DNA of 64,000 nt. Origin: CAVSWT01 sp963777515. Its GTDB lineage: Bacteria > Bacteroidota > Ignavibacteria > Ignavibacteriales > Ignavibacteriaceae. The notes beneath the pieces are model-generated. The model worked only from the letters and a program-made list of their open reading frames with translations, was not told where the DNA came from and searched no databases. A program made the translations under genes and the position numbers. Of this stretch, positions 8,355 to 16,639 are shown piece after piece (the first letter of the stretch is position 1; each line of letters begins with the position of its first letter). The stretch spans positions 62,001-126,000 of the forward strand of contig CAVZQU010000020.1 in NCBI GenBank assembly GCA_963777515.1. The letters are read 5' to 3'.

Positions 8355-10703
8355 ATGAATCGTTTAAAAATATTTGACCGGTTATTAAAAATTATAAATG
8401 TTCCGCCTTTAGCTATTAAAATGTTTAAGCTGTCAAATGAAATTAGTGGAATAAGTAAAAAAACTCTTCCTTCAGAACTAATTCCTCTGAACAGTATTGA
8501 ATTATCAAGAGGATTATTGAACTTTACAATGATTCAAAACAAAGCTGGGTGGAAACTGCCTTATTGGGCGGTTCAACAATATAATCCAAACAGCAAATCA
8601 TTCATTCCGCGTTCTCATTTTGGACTTTCAATAAACATTACACAACGAAACTGGACGGCGGTTGGAAATACAAAATGTGATATAGAACCAATTATTGATC
8701 AACGTGGATCAGCCATGCCTTTTAGAAATGGATGGTCGATAGAATTTTGGATAAAGAAGGAAGAAACACTTTATATACCTTCATATCAAAAATCAGTTGA
8801 ACAAAGTTTAGTAAGTGATTTGCCTGTTGTTAAAACAAAAATTATTGAAGAAGATTTTATTCTTGAAATAACTTCTTATGTCTCTGATTCTGATTTTATA
8901 CATGAAGCTGAAATAATAAACATTAAAGATAATTCAATTGAGTTAGATTTAATTGCAGCTATAAGGCCATTCAATATAGAGGGGATTAGCCCTATTGAAA
9001 AAATTAAATATCTAAAAGAGCGAAACACTGTTGTCGTAAATGAAAATCAAAAAATTATTTTTAGCGAAACCCCTGTTAAAATAATTCTTTCAGATTTTAT
9101 AAAAGGGGACTGTGCAAATTTATTAGATGAAAATACAAATGACACAAAAGAAATTAATTGTGATTATGGCTTTGCAAATTTGGCCGCTATATTTCAAAAA
9201 AATATTGAAGCCAAAAGTTTAACTAAATTAAATTGTATAATTTCTTTAAATGAAAAGAATTACAATAATATTGAAATAAAATCTTCTCAAAAAGTAATTG
9301 ATGAATGGGAAGAGTTATTAAAAGGGAAAACACAAATTGAAACTCCGGATAAAAAATTAAATTCTATTATCAAATCTTCTTTAAGTTCATCTCTTCTTTT
9401 GTGTGATGAAAAAATAATTACTCCAGGCCCAACAGTTTATCATCAATTTTGGTTTAGAGATGCAGCTTATCAATTAAATGCGTTGGATAAATTTGGCTTT
9501 AATGAAATTGTAAAAAGAATAATAGAGCATTTCCCGGAATACCAAAAGAAAGATGGTTATTTCCAATCACAAAAAGGTGAATGGGATTCAAACGGACAGG
9601 CAATTTGGACGTTAACTCAACACAGCTTACTTAGTAATAATAAAACAATGATTGAAAAACAATACGAGAATATTATTAAAGGACTGAAATGGATTGATAA
9701 TAAAAGAATTAAGAAAAAAAGTTTTGTAGAAGATTACTTTTACGGTTTGCTCCCTAAAGGAATTAGTGCAGAACATTTAGGGCTTTCGGATTATTATTAC
9801 TGGGATAACTTTTGGAGCCTTGCCGGTATTAAATCATTTTTATTTATAAATCACATGTTCAATAAAAATCAAGAGATGAATTATGCTTTAAAGCTTTTTA
9901 AAGATTATGAATCTATTATTTTGAATAGTATAAAAGAAAATGCTGTAAAAAATAAATTTAATGTTGTTCCGGCCTCGCCAAATAGGGACCCGGATTGCGG
10001 AATGATTGGATCTATTTCAGCATTGTATCCTTTAAGATTATTTAAAAATGAAAATGAATTATTTGAAAGAAGTGTGAATTATATATATGAAAATCATTTT
10101 CACAACAATCTTTTCTTTCAACAGATTATTCATTCTGGCGGTAATCCTTATATAACTTTGCAAATTGCACATTCGTTTTTATTTGCCGGTGAAAGGGAAA
10201 AAAGCTTTAAAATATTTTCAGATGTTATGGACTATGCAAGTCCTACTAAAAACTATCCGGAAGCTATCCATCCTTTAACAAATGGTGGAGTAATGGGGGA
10301 CGGGCATCATGGCTGGGCATCAGCAGAAGTATTATTGCTCGCAAGAGATTTATTCGTATATGAAGGTTACTATTACTTAACTGATTTAATTGAAATTAGT
10401 ATACTGCGGGGAATTCCTAAGATTTGGTACGAATCAAATCAGAAATTCAAGATTGAAAATGCTCCACTATTGTGCGGCAAAATTTCTATTTATGTTCGAA
10501 TAGAAGATGATGTTATAACGATAAATGTAAATTATGCTTCGAATAAAATCTATAAAGAAGAAAAGTTCAAAATATATTTCCCATTTGAAGTAGGGTTTGA
10601 TAAGCAAAAGTATAATGATTTAATTAAGTATGATGAAAAGAGCGGAATGATAATTTTAGCGAATAAGATTGCAGGAGAGTTTAATTTTACAAGAGTTGAT
10701 TAA
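8355..10703 (+). CDS. Six-hairpin glycoside hydrolase (GH15/GH63/debranching-enzyme-like)
   Basis: The 782-residue protein has an N-terminal beta domain (about 60-310) and an alpha/alpha-barrel-like second half. The barrel shows YHQFWFRDAAYQLNALDKFG, GEWDSNGQAIWTLTQH, LGLSDYYYWDNFWSLAGI and GDGHHGWASAEVLLLARD. Acidic residues in the FRD, EWD and DNFW segments are candidate catalytic or sugar-binding residues. These patterns fit the six-hairpin clan that includes glucoamylases, amylo-1,6-glucosidases and GH63 enzymes. There is no signal peptide, so it is probably cytoplasmic. The GT4 gene lies divergently 257 bases away. The exact family and substrate are uncertain. Confidence 0.75.
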   Translation: MNRLKIFDRLLKIINVPPLAIKMFKLSNEISGISKKTLPSELIPLNSIELSRGLLNFTMIQNKAGWKLPYWAVQQYNPNSKSFIPRSHFGLSINITQRNWTAVGNTKCDIEPIIDQRGSAMPFRNGWSIEFWIKKEETLYIPSYQKSVEQSLVSDLPVVKTKIIEEDFILEITSYVSDSDFIHEAEIINIKDNSIELDLIAAIRPFNIEGISPIEKIKYLKERNTVVVNENQKIIFSETPVKIILSDFIKGDCANLLDENTNDTKEINCDYGFANLAAIFQKNIEAKSLTKLNCIISLNEKNYNNIEIKSSQKVIDEWEELLKGKTQIETPDKKLNSIIKSSLSSSLLLCDEKIITPGPTVYHQFWFRDAAYQLNALDKFGFNEIVKRIIEHFPEYQKKDGYFQSQKGEWDSNGQAIWTLTQHSLLSNNKTMIEKQYENIIKGLKWIDNKRIKKKSFVEDYFYGLLPKGISAEHLGLSDYYYWDNFWSLAGIKSFLFINHMFNKNQEMNYALKLFKDYESIILNSIKENAVKNKFNVVPASPNRDPDCGMIGSISALYPLRLFKNENELFERSVNYIYENHFHNNLFFQQIIHSGGNPYITLQIAHSFLFAGEREKSFKIFSDVMDYASPTKNYPEAIHPLTNGGVMGDGHHGWASAEVLLLARDLFVYEGYYYLTDLIEISILRGIPKIWYESNQKFKIENAPLLCGKISIYVRIEDDVITINVNYASNKIYKEEKFKIYFPFEVGFDKQKYNDLIKYDEKSGMIILANKIAGEFNFTRVD

Positions 10704-10781
10704 CATTATCATAATCATTTCATTTATTGTTAATAGATTTCTCCCTTCAGTCGAAATGGCCTATTCATGACTTTTGTAAAA

Positions 10782-11709
10782 TTAATTAGAGAATATCTTC
10801 TCTTCTAGTTTTTTAATCGCTTTGTCTTCAATATATGGAAGTTGATAGGATGGATTTAACTTTCTAAAATCAATTGAAAATGGTTTTGCATTTGTGTCAA
10901 TCAAATATAAGACTTATTTCATTTTTATTTTCACCTTTAAAGCTTCCACCGCTGTTTATAAATCTAATATTTTTTCTATGATACTCGCTGCATTCGTGAT
11001 AATGCCCGTGTAATACAGCATCAATATTATGTTCATTGAAAAGATTAAATAATCTTTTTTTGCCGTTTAGCTTCATAGTTCTTTTTTCAATCTTTTGCCA
11101 AAGGACTCCAGATTTCTCTTTATTAACTTTTATCTTATTGAAATGATGATGTATCAGAATAATTTTATTCTCAACAGAGTTATTAGCCTCTAATATTTTT
11201 GTCACTTCATCAAACTGTTTGTCATCAACGATTCCATTTGAAGCGAAAGGATTGTTGAAGTTAGAGAATGGGGCAATGGAGTTCATACCTAATAATAGAG
11301 TGTTATCAATAATTTTAGCATAAGGAAAAATATTTTCACTTAGATAGCTGCAGCCTTCAAAGGTTTCTTTATAATAATTATAAAAATCCTTAACCTTCTT
11401 CTGGTAATCTGTGTTTTTACATTTTGTATTGAAATTGAAAATATCTTCCGCAGTTTGTACACCACCAAAAATATCGTGATTGCCAATTACAAGTGATAAT
11501 CTATCGCTTCTTAAAATTCCAAATTCGTTAAAAATATTTCTTATCGTTATAAAATCATCATGTTCTGCGTTATCAGTTAAATCACCGGTAAGGATTATGT
11601 GGTCAACATGAGAGCTAATTAAATAATCTAAAGCGTACTTTAAGCTGCTTAAGTTATTATTCTTAAAAAATGAAGTAAAATGTAAATCTGAAATATGGCC
11701 AAAAAGCAT
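10782..11709 (-). CDS. Calcineurin-like metallophosphoesterase (frameshift near the C-terminus)
   Basis: The metal-binding blocks are in order: GHISDLH (start), ILTGDLTDNAEH, LVIGNHDIFGG, ILIHHHFNK and VLHGHYHECSEY. This defines a binuclear-metal phosphoesterase of the calcineurin-like fold. Known members act on nucleotides, cyclic nucleotides, lipids or phosphoproteins. The frame as written stops at 10897 after NKNEISLIFD. One base over (near 10910), the reading continues as LIDTNAKPFSIDF, then KLNPSYQLPYIEDKAI, ending at a stop at 10782. This natural-looking tail suggests a single-base indel rather than a real early stop. No neighbour hints at the substrate. Confidence 0.85.
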
Positions 11710-11897
11710 TTTTTCTTTTCCTATTTTTTGTTATCAAAATATATTATGTGCTTATTAACAAACGTTTAAGAAAATATTAACAAAATATTATCAAATTGGT
11801 TTGATTTTAAGTAGGGGGAAAATATTTAGCACAAAAAAGTTTGACAATTATTCCTGAAATATCCATTTTAAAATTGTCATTTTAATAAATCAAATCG

Positions 11898-12107
11898 ATG
11901 GACCAAAAAATAAAAATTCAACATTTTGATGAATTAGTAAAAAAGAATTACCTCTATTTTGAAGCACTTCACCGCTCTTATTCTAAAAACAAAAGCATAG
12001 ATGATGCAGATATAAATAAGGAATTCAAGAGCTTGCTGGATAAATTTTCAAGAGAGCTTGGAACAACTAATACTTCCAAAATTAATAGCAGCGCAATTTC
12101 AAAATAA
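11898..12107 (+). CDS. Small hydrophilic protein, function unknown
   Basis: This 69-residue, charged, probably helical protein starts MDQKIKIQHFDELVKKNYLY. It has no membrane segment, Cys pairs or recognisable motif. It stands alone with about 190 bases before it and a convergent small membrane-protein gene after it. I count it as real because the composition is protein-like and the ORF fills a gap, but the support is modest. Confidence 0.5.
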   Translation: MDQKIKIQHFDELVKKNYLYFEALHRSYSKNKSIDDADINKEFKSLLDKFSRELGTTNTSKINSSAISK

Positions 12108-12167
12108 GCTGTTTAAATAAATCTAGTTTAGTAAAATCTTCTAATAAAGTCAGATTTTATTTAGAAG

Positions 12168-12353
12168 TTAAAGTCTTTTTAAAATATTATTTTCTTCAAG
12201 ATAAGGCAGCATTGCAAGTATAAAGAGGGCAAAAAACCAGAATACAAATCCAAGTATAAACCAATTCTCTGCAAGTCTGTTTTTCTTTTTTGCATTAAAA
12301 GAACAAAGAATTGCAAAAATACTTCCAATAAGTGCAAACCAAAGCTCGTACAT
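12168..12353 (-). CDS. Small two-helix membrane protein
   Basis: The 61-residue protein has two hydrophobic segments (YELWFALIGSIFAILCSF and WFILGFVFWFFALFILAML) joined by a basic turn (NAKKKNRLAEN). This resembles small phospholipase-D-nuclease-N-like or superinfection-immunity-type membrane proteins, but I cannot name the family. The gene is convergent with the small ORF at 11898. Confidence 0.6.
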   Translation of the reverse strand: MYELWFALIGSIFAILCSFNAKKKNRLAENWFILGFVFWFFALFILAMLPYLEENNILKRL

Positions 12354-12747
12354 AATTTTTCTCTTATTTTGTTTGATTAAATGTAATATTTGTATGTTAT
12401 GTTAATTTTAATTTATTGTAACGAAATTATTATTTTGGGAATAATATTCAGGCGCGAAAATAAGACATAATACCTTTGATAAATGAAAATTAAACTTGGT
12501 AATTTTAAAGAGAGATGTTGCTCTTCAATTCTCAGTAAAAAGAAAATTCAAAATTATTAGTTGGTTTTTTCCTCAAATATGGAATGAAAGGTTATAAAAA
12601 AGTTTACTTTTTCTAAAAATTCTAAAGCTCATTAAGATATTATCATGGAATGTTTTTTGTAAAAAGATCCACCATGAAATCAATTCTGATTGCCTTAAAG
12701 CAATTATTTTTATTAAGTTTACAAATTAAAAATTTAGATGGGGCCCT
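12354..12747. other. Intergenic region upstream of the etf operon
   Basis: These 394 bases lie between divergent genes and should hold the promoters of the membrane-protein gene (minus) and the etf operon (plus). They are very AT-rich. I see only very short open frames, for example one starting at 12674 that overlaps the etfB start. I see no convincing RNA gene or terminator. Confidence 0.6.
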
Positions 12748-13638
12748 ATGGGGATGCACAGTATAGTATTAGTTAAACAAGTGCCGGATACAGCAAATAT
12801 TTCCGGACAAGTAATGAAAGAAGATGGTACTGTTAACAGAGCCAAACTTCCAGCCATATTTAACCATGAAGACAGAGTCGCTTTAGAATTAGCACTTCAA
12901 ATTAAAGATAGAAAAGGCGGCAAAGTAACTGTAGTTACAATGGGCCCGCCAAGAGCATCTGATATTTTAAGAGAATGCTTATTCATGGGAGCAGATGAAG
13001 CTGTGTTGATTAGTGATAGAAAATTTGCTGGCGCAGATACTCTTGCAACATCTTATGTCCTTTCTGAAGCAATTAAAAAAATTGGTAAATATGATTTTAT
13101 TTTTGCCGGTAGACAAGCTATCGACGGAGATACTGCACAAGTTGGCCCGCAGACAGCCGAAAAATTAAATATACCTCAAATAACATATGCTGAAGAAATT
13201 TTAGATATCACTGATTCATGTGTAAGAATCAGAAAGAAAATCGATGGCGGTTATGAAATTCTGGAATCTAATCTTCCGGTTTTAGTAACCGTTCTAAAAG
13301 ATGCATGCTTTCCACGTCCATTCAAAGCTAAAAGGATAATGGCCTATAAAAATGCTAAAACTTTGATGGAACTTGAAAAGATAACGGAAGGGAACTCGCT
13401 ATTATATATCGACCAATTGAAAGAAGAGTACATCTCAAAAAATCTTTATATAAAAACTTTAACCATGGATGATTTAAAACTTGAAGCTGAAAGATGCGGA
13501 GTGCATGGTTCTCCTACAAAAGTACATAAAGTTGAATCAGTTGTTTTAGCCGGCGGTAATCATGTATCAATAGAGCCGACCAAAACAGGAATAGAAAATT
13601 TAATTGACAAATTATTGGAAGACCACATTTTAGGATAA
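12748..13638 (+). CDS. etfB: Electron transfer flavoprotein, beta subunit
   Basis: This 296-residue protein starts MGMHSIVLVKQVPDTANISG and carries the ETF-beta/FixA blocks VTVVTMGPPRASDILRECL, GADEAVLISDRKFAGADTLA and FAGRQAIDGDTAQVGPQTAE. EtfAB is a heterodimer that carries electrons from acyl-CoA dehydrogenases to the quinone pool. The protein is longer than the short mitochondrial type (about 255 residues), as in the FixA-like group. It abuts etfA with no gap, and the acyl-CoA dehydrogenase gene follows. A second ATG at 12754 could also serve as the start. Confidence 0.95.
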   Translation: MGMHSIVLVKQVPDTANISGQVMKEDGTVNRAKLPAIFNHEDRVALELALQIKDRKGGKVTVVTMGPPRASDILRECLFMGADEAVLISDRKFAGADTLATSYVLSEAIKKIGKYDFIFAGRQAIDGDTAQVGPQTAEKLNIPQITYAEEILDITDSCVRIRKKIDGGYEILESNLPVLVTVLKDACFPRPFKAKRIMAYKNAKTLMELEKITEGNSLLYIDQLKEEYISKNLYIKTLTMDDLKLEAERCGVHGSPTKVHKVESVVLAGGNHVSIEPTKTGIENLIDKLLEDHILG

Positions 13639-14664
13639 ATGAATATGGGGCATAACAATAAAGACGTTTGGGTATTTGTTGAACAAAGAAACGGCAAGCC
13701 TGCCGACGTAAGTTTTGAACTTTTATCTAAAGGAAGGAAATTAGCTGCAAGCTTAAATGGTAAATTAAAATCAGTTGTTATTGGTAGTGATGTTAAATCA
13801 ATTGCAGAACAAACATTTAAGTTTGGCGCAAGCGAAGCTTACGTTATCGATAATCCGGCACTTGAACATTATTTAACTATGCCTTACAGCCGTATTTTAA
13901 TAGATTTAATAGATTCTCATAAGCCAAGAATTGTGTTGTTCGGTGCAACAGTCATCGGTAGGGATTTAGCTCCAAGAGTAGCATCACATACAAAAAGCGG
14001 TTTAACGGCTGATTGCACTAATCTTGAAATCTCAAATGTAACTTATCTCAAAAAAGAATATCCAGAATTACTTCTTCAAATTAGGCCGGCATTCGGCGGA
14101 AATATTATTGCCACTATTATTACACCTGATACGGAAGTTCAAATGGCCACTGTTCGGGAAGGAGTAATGGGGATGGAGATGCTTGAGAAAAGTACAAAAG
14201 GGAAAATTACTGAAATTCCTTATATTAAAAACGATTTTGATGAAATAATAAAAATAATAGAACAACATCGACAGGAAAATAAAGTTAATCTTAAAGCAGC
14301 ACCTATAATAGTTTCCGGGGGATATGGAATGGGCTCTGTAGATAACTTTCAACTTATTCATGAATTAGCTGCTGCTATTGGTGGAGAAGTAGCTGGTTCA
14401 AGAGCTGCAGTGGATGCTGGTTTTGTTCCGCCTGAACGGCAGGTTGGACAAACTGGGGTTACTGTTCGTCCAAAACTTTATATAGCATGCGGTATTTCCG
14501 GGGCAATTCAACATAGAGCAGGTATGCAGGAATCAAATAAAATAATTGCGATAAATACCGACCCTGAAGCTCCGATTTTTGGTGTTGCCCACTATGGAAT
14601 AGTAGGCGATGCAGCACAAATAATTCCGATGTTTATTAATGTATTTAAACATAAGCTGAGATAA
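13639..14664 (+). CDS. etfA: Electron transfer flavoprotein, alpha subunit
   Basis: The 341-residue protein has the N-terminal ETF domain (DVWVFVEQRNGKPADVSFEL) and the C-terminal FAD-binding domain. The latter shows the conserved run GSRAAVDAGFVPPERQVGQT, then YIACGISGAIQHRAGMQ and the NTDPEAPIFGVAHYG segment that cradles FAD. It pairs with EtfB immediately upstream; the start codon touches the etfB stop. No N-terminal ferredoxin domain is present, unlike some clostridial bifurcating EtfA proteins. The downstream dehydrogenase is the likely electron donor. Confidence 0.96.
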   Translation: MNMGHNNKDVWVFVEQRNGKPADVSFELLSKGRKLAASLNGKLKSVVIGSDVKSIAEQTFKFGASEAYVIDNPALEHYLTMPYSRILIDLIDSHKPRIVLFGATVIGRDLAPRVASHTKSGLTADCTNLEISNVTYLKKEYPELLLQIRPAFGGNIIATIITPDTEVQMATVREGVMGMEMLEKSTKGKITEIPYIKNDFDEIIKIIEQHRQENKVNLKAAPIIVSGGYGMGSVDNFQLIHELAAAIGGEVAGSRAAVDAGFVPPERQVGQTGVTVRPKLYIACGISGAIQHRAGMQESNKIIAINTDPEAPIFGVAHYGIVGDAAQIIPMFINVFKHKLR

Positions 14665-14668
14665 TGAT

Positions 14669-16393
14669 ATGCCAAATTATTTTTTAGATAATACGGACTT
14701 AATTTATCAATTTGAAAAAATTAATCTTAAAGAAATTGTTGAGCTTACAGAAGATTATTATAAACAAGCTGAAAAGTTTTCACATGCTCCGGTTAACTAT
14801 GAGGATGCAAAAGAAAATTACAGAAAAGTATTAGAAGTTGTTGGAGATATTGCGGGAAACTTTATTGCTCCAAGAGCTGCGCAGATAGATGAAGAAGGAG
14901 CGATTTATAAAGACGGAAAAGTTGAATATGCTAAGGGGACTAAGGAAGCTTTGGAAATGCTTTCAAAAGCTGAATTAATGGGGATGATTATACCTAGAGA
15001 ATACGGCGGATTAAATTTCCCTACAACAGTTTATATGATGGCAGTTGAATTAATCTCTCGTGCAGAAGCTTCTTTAATGAATATATTCGGATTACAGGAT
15101 ATAGCAAAAACAATAGCCCAGTTCGCAAATGATGTTCAAAAAGAAGAATTTCTTCCAAAATTCTCTACCGGGGAATATACCGGAGCAATGGCATTAACAG
15201 AACCGGATGCTGGTTCTGACCTTCAGGCAGTAAAGTTGAGTGCTCACCAGGATGAAAACGGAAATTGGTTTTTACGTGGAGTTAAGAGATTTATAACCAA
15301 TGGCAATGGCGAAGTTCTTTTGGTTTTGGCAAGAACTGAACCTGGAACAAAAGATGCACGCGGCTTAAGCATGTTTGTCTGCTATGGTGACGACACAGTC
15401 AAAGTAAGAAGAATTGAACACAAACTTGGTATTCATGGTTCACCAACGTGCGAACTTCAATTTAATGACACTCCTGCGCAATTAGTAGGCACAAGGAGAT
15501 TTGGTTTGCTTAAATATGTTATTTTTCTAATGAACCGTGCAAGAGTTGGAATTGGGGCTCAATCGCTTGGGATTGCACAACAAGCTTATGAAGAGGCATT
15601 AAAATATGCTAAAGCAAGAGAACAGTTTGGAAAACCTATTTATAATCTGCCGGTAATTACAAACATGCTGATCGATATGCGGGTTACAATAGAGGCATAT
15701 AGATCATTATTTTATTCTACTTGTCTATGGTTGGATAAAAAAGAAAAATATGAAGACCTTGTAGATAAATTAAAAGCAGAAAAAAAATCCTTTTCAGAAG
15801 CAAATGAACAATTAAAAGAAGCTGTAAAAGTAGTATCATTACTTACACCTATTACAAAATATCTTTTAAGTGAAGCAGCTAATAAAATAACTTATGATTC
15901 ATTGCAGATTCATGGCGGAACCGGATATATGAAAGAGTTTATGGTTGAACGGTTAGCACGCGATGCCAGGATAACAAATATTTATGAAGGTACATCTCAG
16001 ATGCAGGTTGTTGCTGCTTCTGGTGGAGTTATAAATGACGTCTTAGCAGAATACTTTAATGAATGCGAGAGAAAAGAATACAAAGGGAGTCTTGAAAGAT
16101 TATTAGACAGCTTAAAAGAAATTAGAGAATTATTATTAGATAGTCTTAAATATGTTAAAGAGAAAAAAGATAATGCTTTCCAGGAAGTTGCTTCAAAAGA
16201 CCTGGTAGAAATGTATTCTTACCTTTATATCGGTTATCTTTTATTGGATGAAGCTAATGAGGATCAGCATAGAATATTTACGGCTAAGCGGTTTATTATT
16301 GATTCATTATCAAAAGCAAAGAAAAATGCTGAAGCTATTAAATCGGAATTATATTCCGACATACTTCACGCAGATTCAATTTTAATCAATTAA
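14669..16393 (+). CDS. Acyl-CoA dehydrogenase
   Basis: This 574-residue enzyme shows the FAD-dependent acyl-CoA dehydrogenase blocks: GAMALTEPDAGSDLQAVKL, IEHKLGIHGSPTCELQF, KYAKAREQFGKPIYNLPVI and IHGGTGYMKEFMVERLARD. Next is TNIYEGTSQMQVVAASGG, whose Glu sits where the catalytic base lies in many family members. The long N-terminal section and the C-terminal extension of about 100 residues (KEIRELLLDSLKYVKEKKD) match the larger bacterial subgroup rather than the 380-residue short-chain type. It starts four bases after etfA. Beta-oxidation or degradation of a related acyl-CoA is the natural role; chain length is not evident. Confidence 0.94.
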   Translation: MPNYFLDNTDLIYQFEKINLKEIVELTEDYYKQAEKFSHAPVNYEDAKENYRKVLEVVGDIAGNFIAPRAAQIDEEGAIYKDGKVEYAKGTKEALEMLSKAELMGMIIPREYGGLNFPTTVYMMAVELISRAEASLMNIFGLQDIAKTIAQFANDVQKEEFLPKFSTGEYTGAMALTEPDAGSDLQAVKLSAHQDENGNWFLRGVKRFITNGNGEVLLVLARTEPGTKDARGLSMFVCYGDDTVKVRRIEHKLGIHGSPTCELQFNDTPAQLVGTRRFGLLKYVIFLMNRARVGIGAQSLGIAQQAYEEALKYAKAREQFGKPIYNLPVITNMLIDMRVTIEAYRSLFYSTCLWLDKKEKYEDLVDKLKAEKKSFSEANEQLKEAVKVVSLLTPITKYLLSEAANKITYDSLQIHGGTGYMKEFMVERLARDARITNIYEGTSQMQVVAASGGVINDVLAEYFNECERKEYKGSLERLLDSLKEIRELLLDSLKYVKEKKDNAFQEVASKDLVEMYSYLYIGYLLLDEANEDQHRIFTAKRFIIDSLSKAKKNAEAIKSELYSDILHADSILIN

Positions 16394-16407
16394 AAGGAGA
16401 GAAAGAA

Positions 16408-16617
16408 ATGGATAAATGTTCAGTAATTTACAGATTATTTGATGACCACGAGGAAAAACATTATGTCAACAGTAATCTGGATCATCAGAAACTAGAGGAG
16501 ATTGTTGATGAATATAAGCAGCAAAAAGAAAAAGTCTATGCTAAAGAATTTATTAATTTTCTTTTAAAGTTTGATCCCGAAGCTCATGAAGTAGAAGTTA
16601 AAGATTTTTACTTTTAA
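16408..16617 (+). CDS. Small acidic protein at the end of the etf operon
   Basis: The 69-residue protein starts MDKCSVIYRLFDDHEEKHYV and is rich in Glu, Lys and Asp. A strong Shine-Dalgarno (AAAAGGAGA) stands eight or so bases before the ATG, and only 14 bases separate it from the acyl-CoA dehydrogenase stop. It is therefore very likely translated in the same operon. I do not recognise the family. A role linked to the dehydrogenase or ETF is a guess from position. Confidence 0.7.
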   Translation: MDKCSVIYRLFDDHEEKHYVNSNLDHQKLEEIVDEYKQQKEKVYAKEFINFLLKFDPEAHEVEVKDFYF

Positions 16618-16639
16618 CTCAATTTACTCTTACATTTAT

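Noticed and set aside
12674..12770. 31-codon ORF (MKSILIALKQLFLLSLQIKN) before etfB
   Set aside because: It overlaps the etfB start, has no ribosome-binding site and reads into the etfB coding region out of frame.
14068..14361. Minus-strand ORF of 97 residues inside etfA
   Set aside because: It lies fully inside a strongly conserved gene on the other strand.
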